A stretch of 34,916 nucleotides of DNA from a virus. The position numbers and the translations under genes were made by a program. The notes beneath the pieces are model-generated. The model was not told the origin of the DNA and made no database searches. It saw only the letters and a list, made by a program, of their open reading frames with translations. The stretch spans positions 1 through 34,916 of IMG/VR virus record IMGVR_UViG_3300021961_010493; one strand, given 5' to 3'. Of this stretch, positions 1 to 7,036 are shown piece by piece (positions within the stretch are counted from its first letter, which is position 1; every line of letters starts with the position of its first letter).

Positions 1-384
1 ATTTCCATAGTGGCGGAAACCAACGATATAGGAGTTGAAGGCGTTGCCACTACAGAAGAGTTCTGGGTGACGGAAAAGATCTGTAGGCCCATGTTCAACT
101 ATCATCCGTTCGTGGTGCTCAGCACTCCTTTCTTCCTAAAGAACCTTCGCTCATTGGGATACCAGACATTCGACACCATCATCGATGAATCCTACGACAA
201 AGAAACCGATCCATATGTGAGATTGGACAAGGCCTTGGACGCGGCCATAGAATTAGAGAAGTGCATAACCAGTACTTTGCTTAAATCCATATTAGTAAAC
301 AACTTCGAAGTGCTGAACAGAACCTATCAGGACACAGTGGCATTCCTGGAAAACAAATTGAACCACACTTCATCTATTAAATAG
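1..384 (+). CDS. Glycosyltransferase-like protein, C-terminal part (5' end outside window)
   Basis: The reading frame is open from base 1, so the gene probably begins before the window; the GTG at 10 is only the first possible internal start. The visible 127 residues contain TEEFWVTEKICRPMFNYHPF followed by LSTPFFLKNLRSLGYQTF and IIDESYD. This pattern (E-K-x-x-[KR]-P-[IM]-x-x-x-H-P-F ... L-[RK]-S-L-G-[FY]-x-T-F-D ... D-E-S-Y-D) is one I associate with the C-terminal half of glycosyltransferase-like proteins common in marine phages, where the E-K and P residues resemble fucosyltransferase-type nucleotide-sugar sites. The acceptor cannot be told. It lies 4 bp upstream of the next gene and is probably cotranscribed. 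The recognition is from memory of the family, so the function is moderate to low confidence; that it is a real coding region is likely. Confidence 0.55.
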   Translation: MSIVAETNDIGVEGVATTEEFWVTEKICRPMFNYHPFVVLSTPFFLKNLRSLGYQTFDTIIDESYDKETDPYVRLDKALDAAIELEKCITSTLLKSILVNNFEVLNRTYQDTVAFLENKLNHTSSIK

Positions 385-388
385 CAGT

Positions 389-595
389 ATGACTCTGGAA
401 GAACTCAAGAAACTCGCGGGTATAACAGGACAGCAACAATCCACAGGAGAGAACATGTCTGTGACGGCAACCAATCTGCGTAAGAAAGAACGCAAGTTAG
501 GGTTGAAACCTGGAGATCCGGATTGGTTCAAATTATGGTTTTCAAGACCATTCATGACCGGTGTTCCCAAATTTAGAGGTAGGAAAAAGAAATGA
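389..595 (+). CDS. Small basic phage protein of unknown function
   Basis: This encodes 68 residues, starting ATG 389 just after the previous stop and ending in an ATGA overlap with the next gene. The N-terminus (MTLEELKKLAGI) resembles short openings I associate with small T4-like phage proteins, and the C-terminus is strongly basic (FRGRKKK). A middle segment, LGLKPGDPDWFKLWFSRP, is rich in aromatic residues and Pro. No catalytic motif or membrane segment is visible. The tight packing with both neighbours supports translation as part of an operon. Basic, short and soluble, it could bind nucleic acid, but nothing in the sequence proves that. Confidence 0.6.
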   Translation: MTLEELKKLAGITGQQQSTGENMSVTATNLRKKERKLGLKPGDPDWFKLWFSRPFMTGVPKFRGRKKK

Positions 596-828
596 AACTC
601 ATAGAACTTTTCCCCAATGAAGCCATAGGAGCCGCACCCGCTAAGGTTTGTAAATCATCCCGCCCCAATTCATCACTGCCAGCATCATGGTTGGCATCCT
701 GCAAGTCACAGGGACTGAGAGGCAGATCTGGCGACAAATCTCACAAGATAGGCAAGAAGAGAACCACAGTGGGTGGTAAAAAAATCAAAGGCAAGAAGTA
801 CGGTGGACCTTTGCCAGACTATTCGTAG
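592..828 (+). CDS. Small Lys/Gly-rich basic protein, unknown function
   Basis: This encodes 78 residues. Its ATG overlaps the stop of the preceding gene by 4 bp (ATGA), a typical translational-coupling arrangement. The N-terminus MKLIELFPNEA is followed by a Ser/Pro-rich stretch with two Cys, then a basic tail with GKKRTTVGGKKIKGKKYGG and a PLPDYS end. I have an impression of similar small proteins in T4-like marine phages, but cannot name a family. The 3' part is overlapped by the start of the SGNH gene in another frame if that gene begins at 773. No membrane segment or catalytic motif is visible. Confidence 0.55.
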   Translation: MKLIELFPNEAIGAAPAKVCKSSRPNSSLPASWLASCKSQGLRGRSGDKSHKIGKKRTTVGGKKIKGKKYGGPLPDYS

Positions 829-1657
829 CAAGTACAACAGACTGATCGCTTACGGTTGTTCTAACACCATGGGCGAGGAGTTGGGTGATCATCACTGCCT
901 CGGCATCGGTTTCGATGAATGCAATCAAATGAAAAAGAAAACCGGCACCGTGGCCAAGTTCGAATCCACCATCCACAAAGGAAAGACTGTGTGGAATTGG
1001 TTTGAACAGGAAGGCTGCCTTGCTATCAACAACCGTTTGTCATATCCCAATCAACTTGCCCAAATGCTGGGATTAGAATGCGATAACAGGGCCATGCCTG
1101 GAGCATCTCAGGAAAAAATATATTGGGACATGGTGGAAGACTTGCGTGATGGAAGAATACGAGAGACCGACATTGTGTTGATCGGCAACACACTGCCTGA
1201 CCGGATCACAACCATGCAGTTCGAAAACGACCATGTCCAATCTACTGGAATAAATCTTCTTTCCGACACCATCTCGGAACAACAGAAAAAAATGTTGTTG
1301 GACATATGGCCACACGATCAATTCGTTTGGTGGTTTTGGAATTGGTTGAAGTTGACCAAGGTGTTTGCTGAACAACACAAACTGTCGTTGATGATAGCGC
1401 CCTGCACCATCAATGATCTGTTCCCTAAAGATCCCGCCCTGTCGAGAGTGCATCCATCCATATCTGATTACGCAGACAAAGTTTGGAGAGAGATCGAGCC
1501 TGTGGTGCTCGGACGCAAAGGTTTGGAAGATTTTTCATCCGATCCTGACAACTTGCAGTTTGCCGGATGGGGGCATTTCCCTGCCCACAATCATGCGGAA
1601 TTTGCCAAATACCTCTATCAGCAATTAAAACTGTTTGGAAATCTTATTGGAGTATAA
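773..1657 (+). CDS. SGNH/GDSL-like hydrolase family protein
   Basis: This encodes up to 294 residues with a variant SGNH layout: block I is IAYGCSNTMGEE (Ser in a G-C-S rather than G-D-S context), an Asn sits in IGNTLPDR, and the C-terminal block is FPAHNHAEFAKYL with candidate catalytic His. SGNH enzymes are esterases or acyl-hydrolases acting on lipids, acetylated sugars or polysaccharides; here the substrate is unknown. The start is uncertain: ATG 773 lies inside the preceding gene, and GTG 803 would give a 284-residue protein starting closer to block I, as in the related protein at 17877. The 3' end overlaps the convergent lipase gene by 33 bp. A role in modifying host surface glycans or as a virion-associated esterase is inference. 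Confidence 0.7.
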   Translation: MVKKSKARSTVDLCQTIRSKYNRLIAYGCSNTMGEELGDHHCLGIGFDECNQMKKKTGTVAKFESTIHKGKTVWNWFEQEGCLAINNRLSYPNQLAQMLGLECDNRAMPGASQEKIYWDMVEDLRDGRIRETDIVLIGNTLPDRITTMQFENDHVQSTGINLLSDTISEQQKKMLLDIWPHDQFVWWFWNWLKLTKVFAEQHKLSLMIAPCTINDLFPKDPALSRVHPSISDYADKVWREIEPVVLGRKGLEDFSSDPDNLQFAGWGHFPAHNHAEFAKYLYQQLKLFGNLIGV

Positions 1658-2368
1658 AGTTATCGAGTGATCGAAAACTCCGTCGAAGGGTTGACCCTTC
1701 TGCCAAGCACGGAACCTACCACGCCATTGATCTTTAAACTTCTGCCAAGCTGTAAGTTTTCTGATATTACCATAGTGGTTGATGTAGTGTAATTCACCTT
1801 GATGTTTGTATCCCATGATGGCAAACGGAACTGTGGGTACAATGTCGTTGTTGTTTCTAAATCTGTGTGCTTTAATACCACATGACTTAAATGCTTTGGC
1901 AAAGGACCATCCACCCACTCTGGGTGAACCGTATGTGTAAAGTTCTACATGATGTTCCAGTTCATGAGCAAAGTAAAGAGCAAATAGATGTGCCATAGCA
2001 CCACCCAGTGAATGTCCACAAATAGAAACTCGTTTTCTGTGTGATCCATTGGCATGTGAAACTTCAACTGCCCAATCCAAGTTCTTTTCAACTTCATCTT
2101 TGAACCCATCGTGTGCCCAACAGATTCCTCTGAATTTGGTTTTGTAAGCCTTCAAATCTGCCTTGATGTCGTTCCAAGATGTTGCCTGTGTGCCTCTGCA
2201 CACAATGATCAATCTATCATTGTCCCAGCATACAGCCACTTCAGATCCTTCATATGACCTAAATTCGCTGGATAGGTTGAATTCTCTCTTGATCTTGCCC
2301 ATAAATTGCTCTTGAGGAAGATAGACATATTCTGCGAGCTTGCTATGTAGGGTAAAATCATGTATCAT
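1625..2368 (-). CDS. Class 3 lipase-like alpha/beta hydrolase
   Basis: This encodes 247 residues with the fungal-type class 3 lipase pattern: the nucleophile elbow ICGHSLGGAMAH puts Ser near residue 120; TYGSPRVGG follows about 25 residues later, as in the family; NNNDIVPTVPF gives the probable catalytic Asp near 175; and HYINHYG gives a candidate His at 194 or 198. The upstream segment VCRGTQATSWNDIKAD matches the family's 'FRGT' oxyanion strand. There is no signal peptide, so it would act in the cytoplasm or be released on lysis. It is one of few genes on the minus strand in this part and shares a 32-bp divergent promoter region with the next gene. A phospholipase role on host membrane lipids is plausible but inferred. 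Confidence 0.85.
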   Translation of the reverse strand: MIHDFTLHSKLAEYVYLPQEQFMGKIKREFNLSSEFRSYEGSEVAVCWDNDRLIIVCRGTQATSWNDIKADLKAYKTKFRGICWAHDGFKDEVEKNLDWAVEVSHANGSHRKRVSICGHSLGGAMAHLFALYFAHELEHHVELYTYGSPRVGGWSFAKAFKSCGIKAHRFRNNNDIVPTVPFAIMGYKHQGELHYINHYGNIRKLTAWQKFKDQWRGRFRAWQKGQPFDGVFDHSITLYSNKISKQF

Positions 2369-2400
2369 TATGATTATTTATTTTTGGTTAAATATAAACA
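2369..2400. promoter_or_regulatory. Compact divergent late-promoter-like region
   Basis: Only 32 bases separate two divergent genes. On the minus strand AATAAATA (2375-2382) ends 6 nt before the lipase ATG. On the plus strand TTAAATATAAACA ends directly at ATG 2401. Both resemble the T4 late box TATAAATA. Neither side has a Shine-Dalgarno sequence, so either transcript would be leaderless or nearly so. Confidence 0.5.
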
Positions 2401-2646
2401 ATGAAGCGCCATACCCGTTCCATACTTGAAGAAATAGCCTCATGTGCACCAGGATCAGCTCGCAAGAACATTGTAGAAAGCAAAGGCCTGCACATATTAG
2501 AGTCTGCTATCAATTTTATAAAGGAAATGTATGACGTTTATCCCAAGGAGCAGGCACAGGATCTACACAGAAAGTTCATCAACTCTGTGCGTGATCTCGA
2601 ACACAAAAAGTTCTACAACAGCCTGAAACGCAAGGATGAGATTTAA
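2401..2646 (+). CDS. Conserved-looking small phage protein, unknown function
   Basis: This encodes 81 residues, predicted mostly helical and basic (MKRHTRSILEEIA... to ...LKRKDEI). The elements RSILEEIAS, ENIVESKG-like (RKNIVESKGLHILESAINFI) and KFINSVRDLEHKKFYNSL resemble, in my memory, a small conserved protein of T4-like cyanophages with the pattern 'VIESRGxHxIxSAIN ... RFxNSIRxxDxxKF'. Its function is not known to me. The start follows an A/T-rich box directly, without Shine-Dalgarno. The 3' end overlaps the next gene by 11 bp. Confidence 0.65.
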   Translation: MKRHTRSILEEIASCAPGSARKNIVESKGLHILESAINFIKEMYDVYPKEQAQDLHRKFINSVRDLEHKKFYNSLKRKDEI

Positions 2647-3859
2647 CCAATTCCTTAAGGAAGATGTCAATGTACATCTCTATCACATCGAAGAAGACAT
2701 AATCCGCAATGGACTGGTAGGAGCCAAATCCGCCGTGAACTATCTCAACGGTTTGGTCAACATGATGGCCGGTTCCACCAACAACACGGTGAGGATGACT
2801 GTCAAGTGGGACGGTGCTCCTGCAATCATATGCGGAATAGATCCCTTGAAGAAGAAATTCTTCGTGGGGACCAAATCTGTGTTCAATCCCGGCACACCAA
2901 AGATAAACTACACCTTCGAGGACATTGACCGTAATCATCCAGCACAAGGACTCAACAAAAAATTAAAGTATGCACTCAGGTATCTGGCCAACCTCAACAT
3001 CAACGGAGTGGTCCAGGGAGACCTAATGTTCACACCAGGAGACATCAAACCCGAAAGGATAGACGGAGAAGCCTATCTCACATTCACTCCCAACACCATC
3101 ACTTATGCTGTCCAGAAGGGTAGCAAACTGTATGATCAAATAACCAAGGCCAAGATCGGCATCGTGTTCCACACTCAGTACACGGGCGATTCGTTGGACA
3201 ACCTGGACGCACAATTCGGTGTGGACGTGGGAGAGTTCGGCCAAGATTCCAATGTTTGGTATGATGACGCTTACTTCAAAGACATGACCGGGTCGGCAAC
3301 ATTCACATCCGACCAAGTGAGATCGCTTAAAACACAAGTCGCCCAGATAGAGCAATTGATCGACTCGGTGCCAATGCCTCTATGGATGAAGCTCAGCACC
3401 AACCAAGAGTTTACCAAGTTCATGTTGCAGTTCATCAACCAACAAGTGAGGAAGGGCAAGATGGGTGGCAATCCCAAACAGATGATGCAGTCATTCTTGA
3501 ACTACTACAGAGATGTGCAAGAAAAAGATAAAGAAAAACTCAAGACCGACAAGGCCAAAAGCAAACGCGATCAAATGGTCCAATTGATGGGCAAATTATT
3601 CTCCGACAACACACAAGGCATACTGACCATCCTCCAGATACACAATCTCACTGTCGCCATGAAGAGTTCGATTCTATCACAGATCAACTCTGTGCAATCA
3701 ACCAAACAGTTCATCAAGACCGATAAGGGTTTTCAAGTCACCAATCCGGAAGGGTATGTGGCCATAGACAACGACGGCCAAGCAGTCAAGTTGGTCGATA
3801 GATTAACTTTTTCTCAGCAAAATTTCAACGCCCAAAAGAACTGGGCCAAAGAATCCTAA
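2636..3859 (+). CDS. T4-like phage protein with ligase-like KxDG motif (DUF6267-like)
   Basis: This encodes 407 residues. From memory it belongs to a family widespread in T4-like cyanophages and pelagiphages, which I believe is filed as DUF6267. Around residue 60 it carries MTVKWDGAPAIICG, followed by KKFFVGTKSVFN, then VQGDLMFTPGD near 125 and a further hydrophobic strand in KIGIVFHTQY near 180. K-x-D-G-x-P, a downstream [EQ]-G-[ED]-L and a hydrophobic strand are laid out like motifs I, III/IIIa and IV of covalent nucleotidyltransferases (DNA/RNA ligases, capping enzymes). The C-terminal half is helical and Lys/Gln-rich. If the likeness is real the Lys would be adenylated; that is inference. 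It overlaps the KdsB gene by 4 bp, convergently. Confidence 0.75.
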   Translation: MRFNQFLKEDVNVHLYHIEEDIIRNGLVGAKSAVNYLNGLVNMMAGSTNNTVRMTVKWDGAPAIICGIDPLKKKFFVGTKSVFNPGTPKINYTFEDIDRNHPAQGLNKKLKYALRYLANLNINGVVQGDLMFTPGDIKPERIDGEAYLTFTPNTITYAVQKGSKLYDQITKAKIGIVFHTQYTGDSLDNLDAQFGVDVGEFGQDSNVWYDDAYFKDMTGSATFTSDQVRSLKTQVAQIEQLIDSVPMPLWMKLSTNQEFTKFMLQFINQQVRKGKMGGNPKQMMQSFLNYYRDVQEKDKEKLKTDKAKSKRDQMVQLMGKLFSDNTQGILTILQIHNLTVAMKSSILSQINSVQSTKQFIKTDKGFQVTNPEGYVAIDNDGQAVKLVDRLTFSQQNFNAQKNWAKES

Positions 3860-4545
3860 GCACACCATTTTTCGTAATCTTCAGGAGTGTTGATCTCTCC
3901 CTCGATGGGAGTGGTTTCCTTGGCGAACACCCTGAAACCATTTTCTAACCAACGCAGTTGTTCCAATCGTTCTATCTGCTCGAACTTGCCCTGTGGCAAT
4001 CTTTGGTACTGCCTCAGTGCGTTCATCCTGTATGAATAGATGCCAGCGTGATGGAAACCATAAGGCACTGCCATTCTGCCAAACCATTTGCACTCATACA
4101 CGTCGTGTTTGACTTTGTGATGTTCAACTCCTATGCATTTGACAGAGTTGGGATTGGTCTGTTCCTGCAGTGCCATGTCATATATGAGTGTGCCTATGTC
4201 GAACTGTTTGACCAATGATTGGCATGATACGATTTGTTCCGGCGTGATGTAGGGCATGTCACCCTGCACATTCACCACATACTTGTAGTCCAGTTGGTAG
4301 ACCGCTTCAGCACATCTGTCTGTGCCGGTGGGTGTCTCTGGTTTGGTCATCACAACATCTCCCCTGAACGATTCGACTTCGCGGGCGATTTCAGGATGAT
4401 CAGTTGCTACCACCACGTGGTAACCAGTCTGGACGCATTGGCGCCACACTGTTTCGATCAGTGTGATGCCTTTGCGTTTTAGTAATGGTTTGCCGGGCAG
4501 TCTGGTCGACTGCATTCTCGCAGGTATTACTAATATCGTATCCAC
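3856..4545 (-). CDS. kdsB: CMP-KDO synthetase-like cytidylyltransferase
   Basis: This encodes 229 residues, a little shorter than cellular KdsB (about 250). The N-terminus VIPARMQSTRLPGKPLL is the nucleotide-binding signature of CMP-sugar synthetases. VVATDHPEI, TPTGTDRCAEAV and VVNVQGDMPYI match the following KdsB motifs in order. Cellular enzymes usually read V-Q-G-D-E-P; here Glu is Met, a change near the metal site. The start must be GTG 4545, since an in-frame stop lies upstream and no other start intervenes. KdsB activates 3-deoxy-manno-octulosonate with CTP for lipopolysaccharide core synthesis. In a phage it may feed host-surface or capsid glycan modification together with the glycosyltransferase-like gene at the window's start; the true sugar may be another nonulosonate-like acid. 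Confidence 0.85.
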   Translation of the reverse strand: MDTILVIPARMQSTRLPGKPLLKRKGITLIETVWRQCVQTGYHVVVATDHPEIAREVESFRGDVVMTKPETPTGTDRCAEAVYQLDYKYVVNVQGDMPYITPEQIVSCQSLVKQFDIGTLIYDMALQEQTNPNSVKCIGVEHHKVKHDVYECKWFGRMAVPYGFHHAGIYSYRMNALRQYQRLPQGKFEQIERLEQLRWLENGFRVFAKETTPIEGEINTPEDYEKWCA

Positions 4546-4579
4546 AGTTTCATTATACTATGTTTGAAACAAAAGAGCA

Positions 4580-4673
4580 ACTAAATAAAGCAGTTGAGTA
4601 AACAATTCTAGATATCCAGTTTACTGACACCCCCTATAGGAACATTGAGAAATAAACAAAAAGGAGTACTCAT
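4580..4673 (+). promoter_or_regulatory. Late-like box and strong ribosome-binding site for gene 4674
   Basis: ACTAAATA at 4580-4587 resembles the late box TATAAATA. It would give a leader of about 80 nt ending in the strong Shine-Dalgarno AAAAAGGAG, which sits 8 nt before ATG 4674. A long leader with a good ribosome site contrasts with the leaderless arrangement of many other genes here. Confidence 0.4.
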
Positions 4674-5201
4674 ATGCCCGTAACAAAAAATAGATCAACT
4701 AATATGATCAGAAGACAGTCTTTCACAGGAAAGACACTAACATTCATCGAAGTGTTATTCAACCAGAACTATTCAGGATCAGCAACGACACCAGAATCAG
4801 ATGGTTCAACATGGCAAGCGGTTACCAACGCAGTCAACTCATCAGGTGGAACACTGTTAGCGGTGAACTACTACTTAGGTAGAAAAGCAACAACCGAAGA
4901 CGCAAAATACAACTCAGCAATCACAGCTGGCAACTCGATCGACGTGTACCAATACATCGTTGAAGGTGGACCAGAAATGTTTGACGCTCCAGCATCAGCA
5001 GGTGCATCAACAGGTGATGACTCAACTGTTAAGTCGGGAGCTGAAGTAGACATCGAAACAGCCATCAGAGCGGCTATCTCAGATGACTCAGCTGGTTCGG
5101 TTGGTGTGAAAATTTCACATTTATCTGCAGACGGACATGACGATCTTGCTGGCGTGAAGTCAGAAGTTATCGGTATGTTTGATGGAAGAGGCGCAGCTTA
5201 A
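4674..5201 (+). CDS. Unknown, probably abundant late protein
   Basis: This encodes 175 residues: a basic N-terminus (MPVTKNRSTNMIRRQSF), a Ser/Thr/Gly/Ala-rich middle, and an acidic C-terminal half (GASTGDDSTVKSGAEVDIE...). It has a beta-rich look without signal peptide or membrane segment. It stands alone with a strong AAGGAG ribosome site, a long leader and a G5/C5 hairpin terminator just after its stop, which is how highly expressed single genes look. The codon use is uniform and A/C-rich. I do not recognise the family; a virion decoration, sheath or tail component is a guess from expression signs. The genes at 6238 and 19444 look alike in style but show no clear sequence similarity to it. 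Confidence 0.8.
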   Translation: MPVTKNRSTNMIRRQSFTGKTLTFIEVLFNQNYSGSATTPESDGSTWQAVTNAVNSSGGTLLAVNYYLGRKATTEDAKYNSAITAGNSIDVYQYIVEGGPEMFDAPASAGASTGDDSTVKSGAEVDIETAIRAAISDDSAGSVGVKISHLSADGHDDLAGVKSEVIGMFDGRGAA

Positions 5202-5220
5202 TCCACAGATATTTTAAGGA

Positions 5221-5244
5221 AAAGGGGGCATGTCCCCCTTTTTC
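5221..5244 (+). terminator. Rho-independent terminator
   Basis: AAAGGGGG (5221-5228) pairs with CCCCCTTT (5234-5241) around a 5-nt loop, and is followed by a run of T. It lies 20 nt after the stop of the 4674 gene. Confidence 0.9.
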
Positions 5245-5290
5245 TATGGGTTTAACACCGTCTACAGATGGTAATAACCAAATATAACAC

Positions 5291-5319
5291 TTTTATTTTT
5301 TCAACATTTCCGCTATAAT
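5291..5319 (+). promoter_or_regulatory. Possible sigma70-type promoter
   Basis: A perfect TATAAT lies at 5314-5319. A weak -35 (TTTTAT, 5291-5296) sits 17 nt upstream. It would start the transcript just before the paired inverted repeats ahead of the small membrane protein gene. Confidence 0.4.
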
Positions 5320-5326
5320 ATTACAA

Positions 5327-5367
5327 CTGACATCAAATGTGTCAGTAGAAACTGACAATCAAGTCAG
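5327..5367 (+). repeat. Two adjacent inverted repeats in a leader (CTGAC/GTCAG)
   Basis: CTGACA (5327-5332) is inverted as TGTCAG (5340-5345), and CTGAC (5352-5356) is inverted as GTCAG (5363-5367). The two hairpins share the same arms and stand just before the Shine-Dalgarno AAAGGAG (5371-5377) of the gene at 5383. They could form alternative RNA structures or a double operator. Confidence 0.55.
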
Positions 5368-5382
5368 CATAAAGGAGACAAG

Positions 5383-5616
5383 ATGGATATTATTAAATCT
5401 ATCAAAGGATGGGCTTCATCTCTAGCAGATGTGGGCGTGTCCTTAATCGCTTTAGGAATCGTATTAGAGGTATTATTTGGAGGATCAGGAATTCCTTTCT
5501 GGCCAAATATATCTGTGATCGCAAATGTACAAGCAATACTATCAGGACTAAGTTCAGAAGGACTTTTAGGCTTGGTGGCTGTTTGGGTTTTATATCACAT
5601 TTACAAATCCAAATAA
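5383..5616 (+). CDS. Small two-helix membrane protein
   Basis: This encodes 77 residues with a short amphipathic N-terminus (MDIIKSIKGWASSLADVG) and two hydrophobic stretches, about residues 18-33 and 57-73, separated by a Gly/Pro-containing loop (GGSGIPFWPNIS). The end is basic (YKSK). AAAGGAG lies 5 nt before the ATG, and a clear terminator follows. Size, two helices and a charged tail would fit a holin or a phage membrane factor, but small membrane proteins are hard to name and no lysis gene is next to it. Its own promoter, structured leader and terminator suggest controlled expression. Confidence 0.8.
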   Translation: MDIIKSIKGWASSLADVGVSLIALGIVLEVLFGGSGIPFWPNISVIANVQAILSGLSSEGLLGLVAVWVLYHIYKSK

Positions 5617-5630
5617 TAATACAAGAAACA

Positions 5631-5658
5631 ACGGGCAATCTAAAAGTTGCCCGTTTTT
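5631..5658 (+). terminator. Rho-independent terminator
   Basis: ACGGGCAA (5631-5638) pairs with TTGCCCGT (5647-5654), and T residues follow. It ends the single-gene unit at 5383. Confidence 0.9.
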
Positions 5659-5681
5659 CACCTTTAGAACAACACTTCCAA

Positions 5682-5689
5682 AATAAATA
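5682..5689 (+). promoter_or_regulatory. Late-promoter-like box AATAAATA
   Basis: It matches TATAAATA in 7 of 8 positions and ends 5 nt before ATG 5695. With T4 spacing, transcription would begin at the A of the start codon. No Shine-Dalgarno is present. Confidence 0.5.
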
Positions 5690-5694
5690 GAATT

Positions 5695-6183
5695 ATGAAA
5701 TTCCTAGCAACTCAAACAATCACAAGACCTTCACTGGACATCAAATGGTCTTTTCCATTGACTTCACATGTGAACAACCCATGGATGATGCTTGGTTTCG
5801 AAGACAAGCCAAATTGGTGGGCCACCATCTACGGTGCAGGTCCATACAATGAGGACAATGACTGTTGGACAGACATTGTGAACGGTGAAATCAAGGCAGG
5901 CGACAGACAGGGAACATACGATGATCTCAAACAGCCTTACTTGAAATTTTGGTTGGATGATCACAAACAACAACAAGAATTTGTGAACTCAGGCAAATTA
6001 GTATCCATCGAAGAAAGCGGATACGACACACTCGAGTACACCTGCAAGTTGACATTTGATTCTGTAGAATCATACGATGAATTCACAGAAAACATGGCCA
6101 ATGCTTTAGAGAACAACACAGAAGCACTCAAATACGATGCAAGAAACCGTATTAGGTTTGCTGAGTCCACTTCTTTTATCTAA
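5695..6183 (+). CDS. Unknown soluble phage protein
   Basis: This encodes 162 residues, with many aromatic residues (SHVNNPWMMLGFEDKPNWW and PYLKFWLDDHK) and an acidic middle. No signal peptide, membrane segment or catalytic motif is evident. The C-terminal half (YTCKLTFDSVESYDEFTENM ... ALKYDARNRI) looks like a mixed alpha/beta fold. The start is placed at the ATG directly after the late-like box; no in-frame alternative is better. I do not recognise a family. Confidence 0.75.
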   Translation: MKFLATQTITRPSLDIKWSFPLTSHVNNPWMMLGFEDKPNWWATIYGAGPYNEDNDCWTDIVNGEIKAGDRQGTYDDLKQPYLKFWLDDHKQQQEFVNSGKLVSIEESGYDTLEYTCKLTFDSVESYDEFTENMANALENNTEALKYDARNRIRFAESTSFI

Positions 6184-6188
6184 AATAC

Positions 6189-6237
6189 CATAAATACATG
6201 CAAAGTCCACGGAGCGTGGGCATAAGGAGATAAAACA
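6189..6237 (+). promoter_or_regulatory. Late-like box, leader hairpin and ribosome site for gene 6238
   Basis: CATAAATA (6189-6196) precedes a leader of about 36 nt. The leader carries the perfect hairpin CCACG-GAG-CGTGG (6207-6219) and the Shine-Dalgarno AAGGAG, 8 nt before the ATG. The same 13-nt hairpin recurs at 7080-7092. Confidence 0.6.
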
Positions 6238-6576
6238 ATGGCAATATCAAGAGGAGCAGGATTCGTAGGCGTAAAACCAGGATCAGGCGCAGGTAAAACT
6301 CAATTCGTTGTAAACGTCGGCGTTGGTGGTGGAGCAATTTCACAATCACAAATCGACGGTATCGTGAATGGGTTAGCATCAGGAGCTTCAATAGTAACTG
6401 GAGCTGCACAACCAGAAGCATACACAGTAATCGGTGTTGAAGATGCATTTACACCAGCATCATCAACTTCATGCGATCTGTTAATTGAAGGTGGCGGAAA
6501 CCCATCAACAACAACAGGTGATTACTATGCGGCAGGCACATTATCGATTGTTGCAAAATTCGGCGACAAAGAATAA
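6238..6576 (+). CDS. Unknown Gly/Ser-rich, probably abundant late protein
   Basis: This encodes 112 residues, rich in Gly, Ser, Ala and Thr (MAISRGAGFVGVKPGSGAGK; FVVNVGVGGGAISQSQIDG) with an acidic end. It is probably beta-rich, with no signal peptide or membrane helix. The gene has its own late-like box, a structured leader, a strong ribosome site and a 10-bp hairpin after the stop, again the picture of a highly made protein. The GxGxGKT-like stretch GSGAGKT is not followed by other P-loop features, and the protein is too small for an NTPase, so I do not read it as a Walker A. A capsid decoration or tail component is a guess. Confidence 0.8.
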   Translation: MAISRGAGFVGVKPGSGAGKTQFVVNVGVGGGAISQSQIDGIVNGLASGASIVTGAAQPEAYTVIGVEDAFTPASSTSCDLLIEGGGNPSTTTGDYYAAGTLSIVAKFGDKE

Positions 6577-6587
6577 TCTTAAATACA

Positions 6588-6616
6588 GTAAAGCGGTTCA
6601 TCCAGGACCGCTTTAC
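6588..6616 (+). terminator. Strong hairpin after gene 6238
   Basis: GTAAAGCGGT (6588-6597) and ACCGCTTTAC (6607-6616) form a perfect 10-bp stem with a 9-nt loop. No T-run follows, so it may act as a 3' stabiliser or a factor-dependent terminator rather than a simple one. Confidence 0.6.
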
Positions 6617-6646
6617 ATTCCCAAAAAAATCATATAAAATATTATC

Positions 6647-7036
6647 ATGCAAGAGCACATAGTCGGATATTCTCTGGTCGACATCACAGACGCATCAGCA
6701 CTCCAGCGACAGAACTTGAACAGCATCTTGCAGTGTGTATCACTGAGGGCTAACCCCATGAACATCAAAGTCATGCTGATGGCCAACCAATCCATGGAAA
6801 ACTATGATTTCGGGCAAAACTTCGGCGGTCACCACAATGTGTGGATAATCAGTTTCACTGTGGAACAGAGCATGTTGTACGAAAATAAGAGCGGACCTTT
6901 GGGAGGACTGCATGAAGATGTGCACCAGGTACCCATCATAGCAGACCTAATGGAATCTGCAACCATAAGTCCCGAAATATTCGATGCCAAAGACCACCTC
7001 AAGAAAAACATCTACTTTAATCGGCAAGTGCTGTAA
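6647..7036 (+). CDS. Unknown phage protein
   Basis: This encodes 129 residues beginning MQEHIVGYSLVDITDASALQ. Alternating strands and helices are suggested by IKVMLMAN and VWIISFTVEQ, and a His-rich patch (GHHNVW; LHEDVHQVP) might bind metal. No signal or membrane segment is present. The ATG follows ATATAAAATATTATC without a Shine-Dalgarno. I have a vague sense of similar proteins in T4-like marine phages ('GYSLVDIT ... QxxN') but cannot name the function. Confidence 0.7.
   Translation: MQEHIVGYSLVDITDASALQRQNLNSILQCVSLRANPMNIKVMLMANQSMENYDFGQNFGGHHNVWIISFTVEQSMLYENKSGPLGGLHEDVHQVPIIADLMESATISPEIFDAKDHLKKNIYFNRQVL

Noticed and set aside
6274-6300. GSGAGKT in the 6238 protein as a Walker A motif.
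   Set aside because: The protein has 112 residues, is Gly/Ser-rich, has no Walker B, and the motif sits too near the N-terminus for an NTPase fold.
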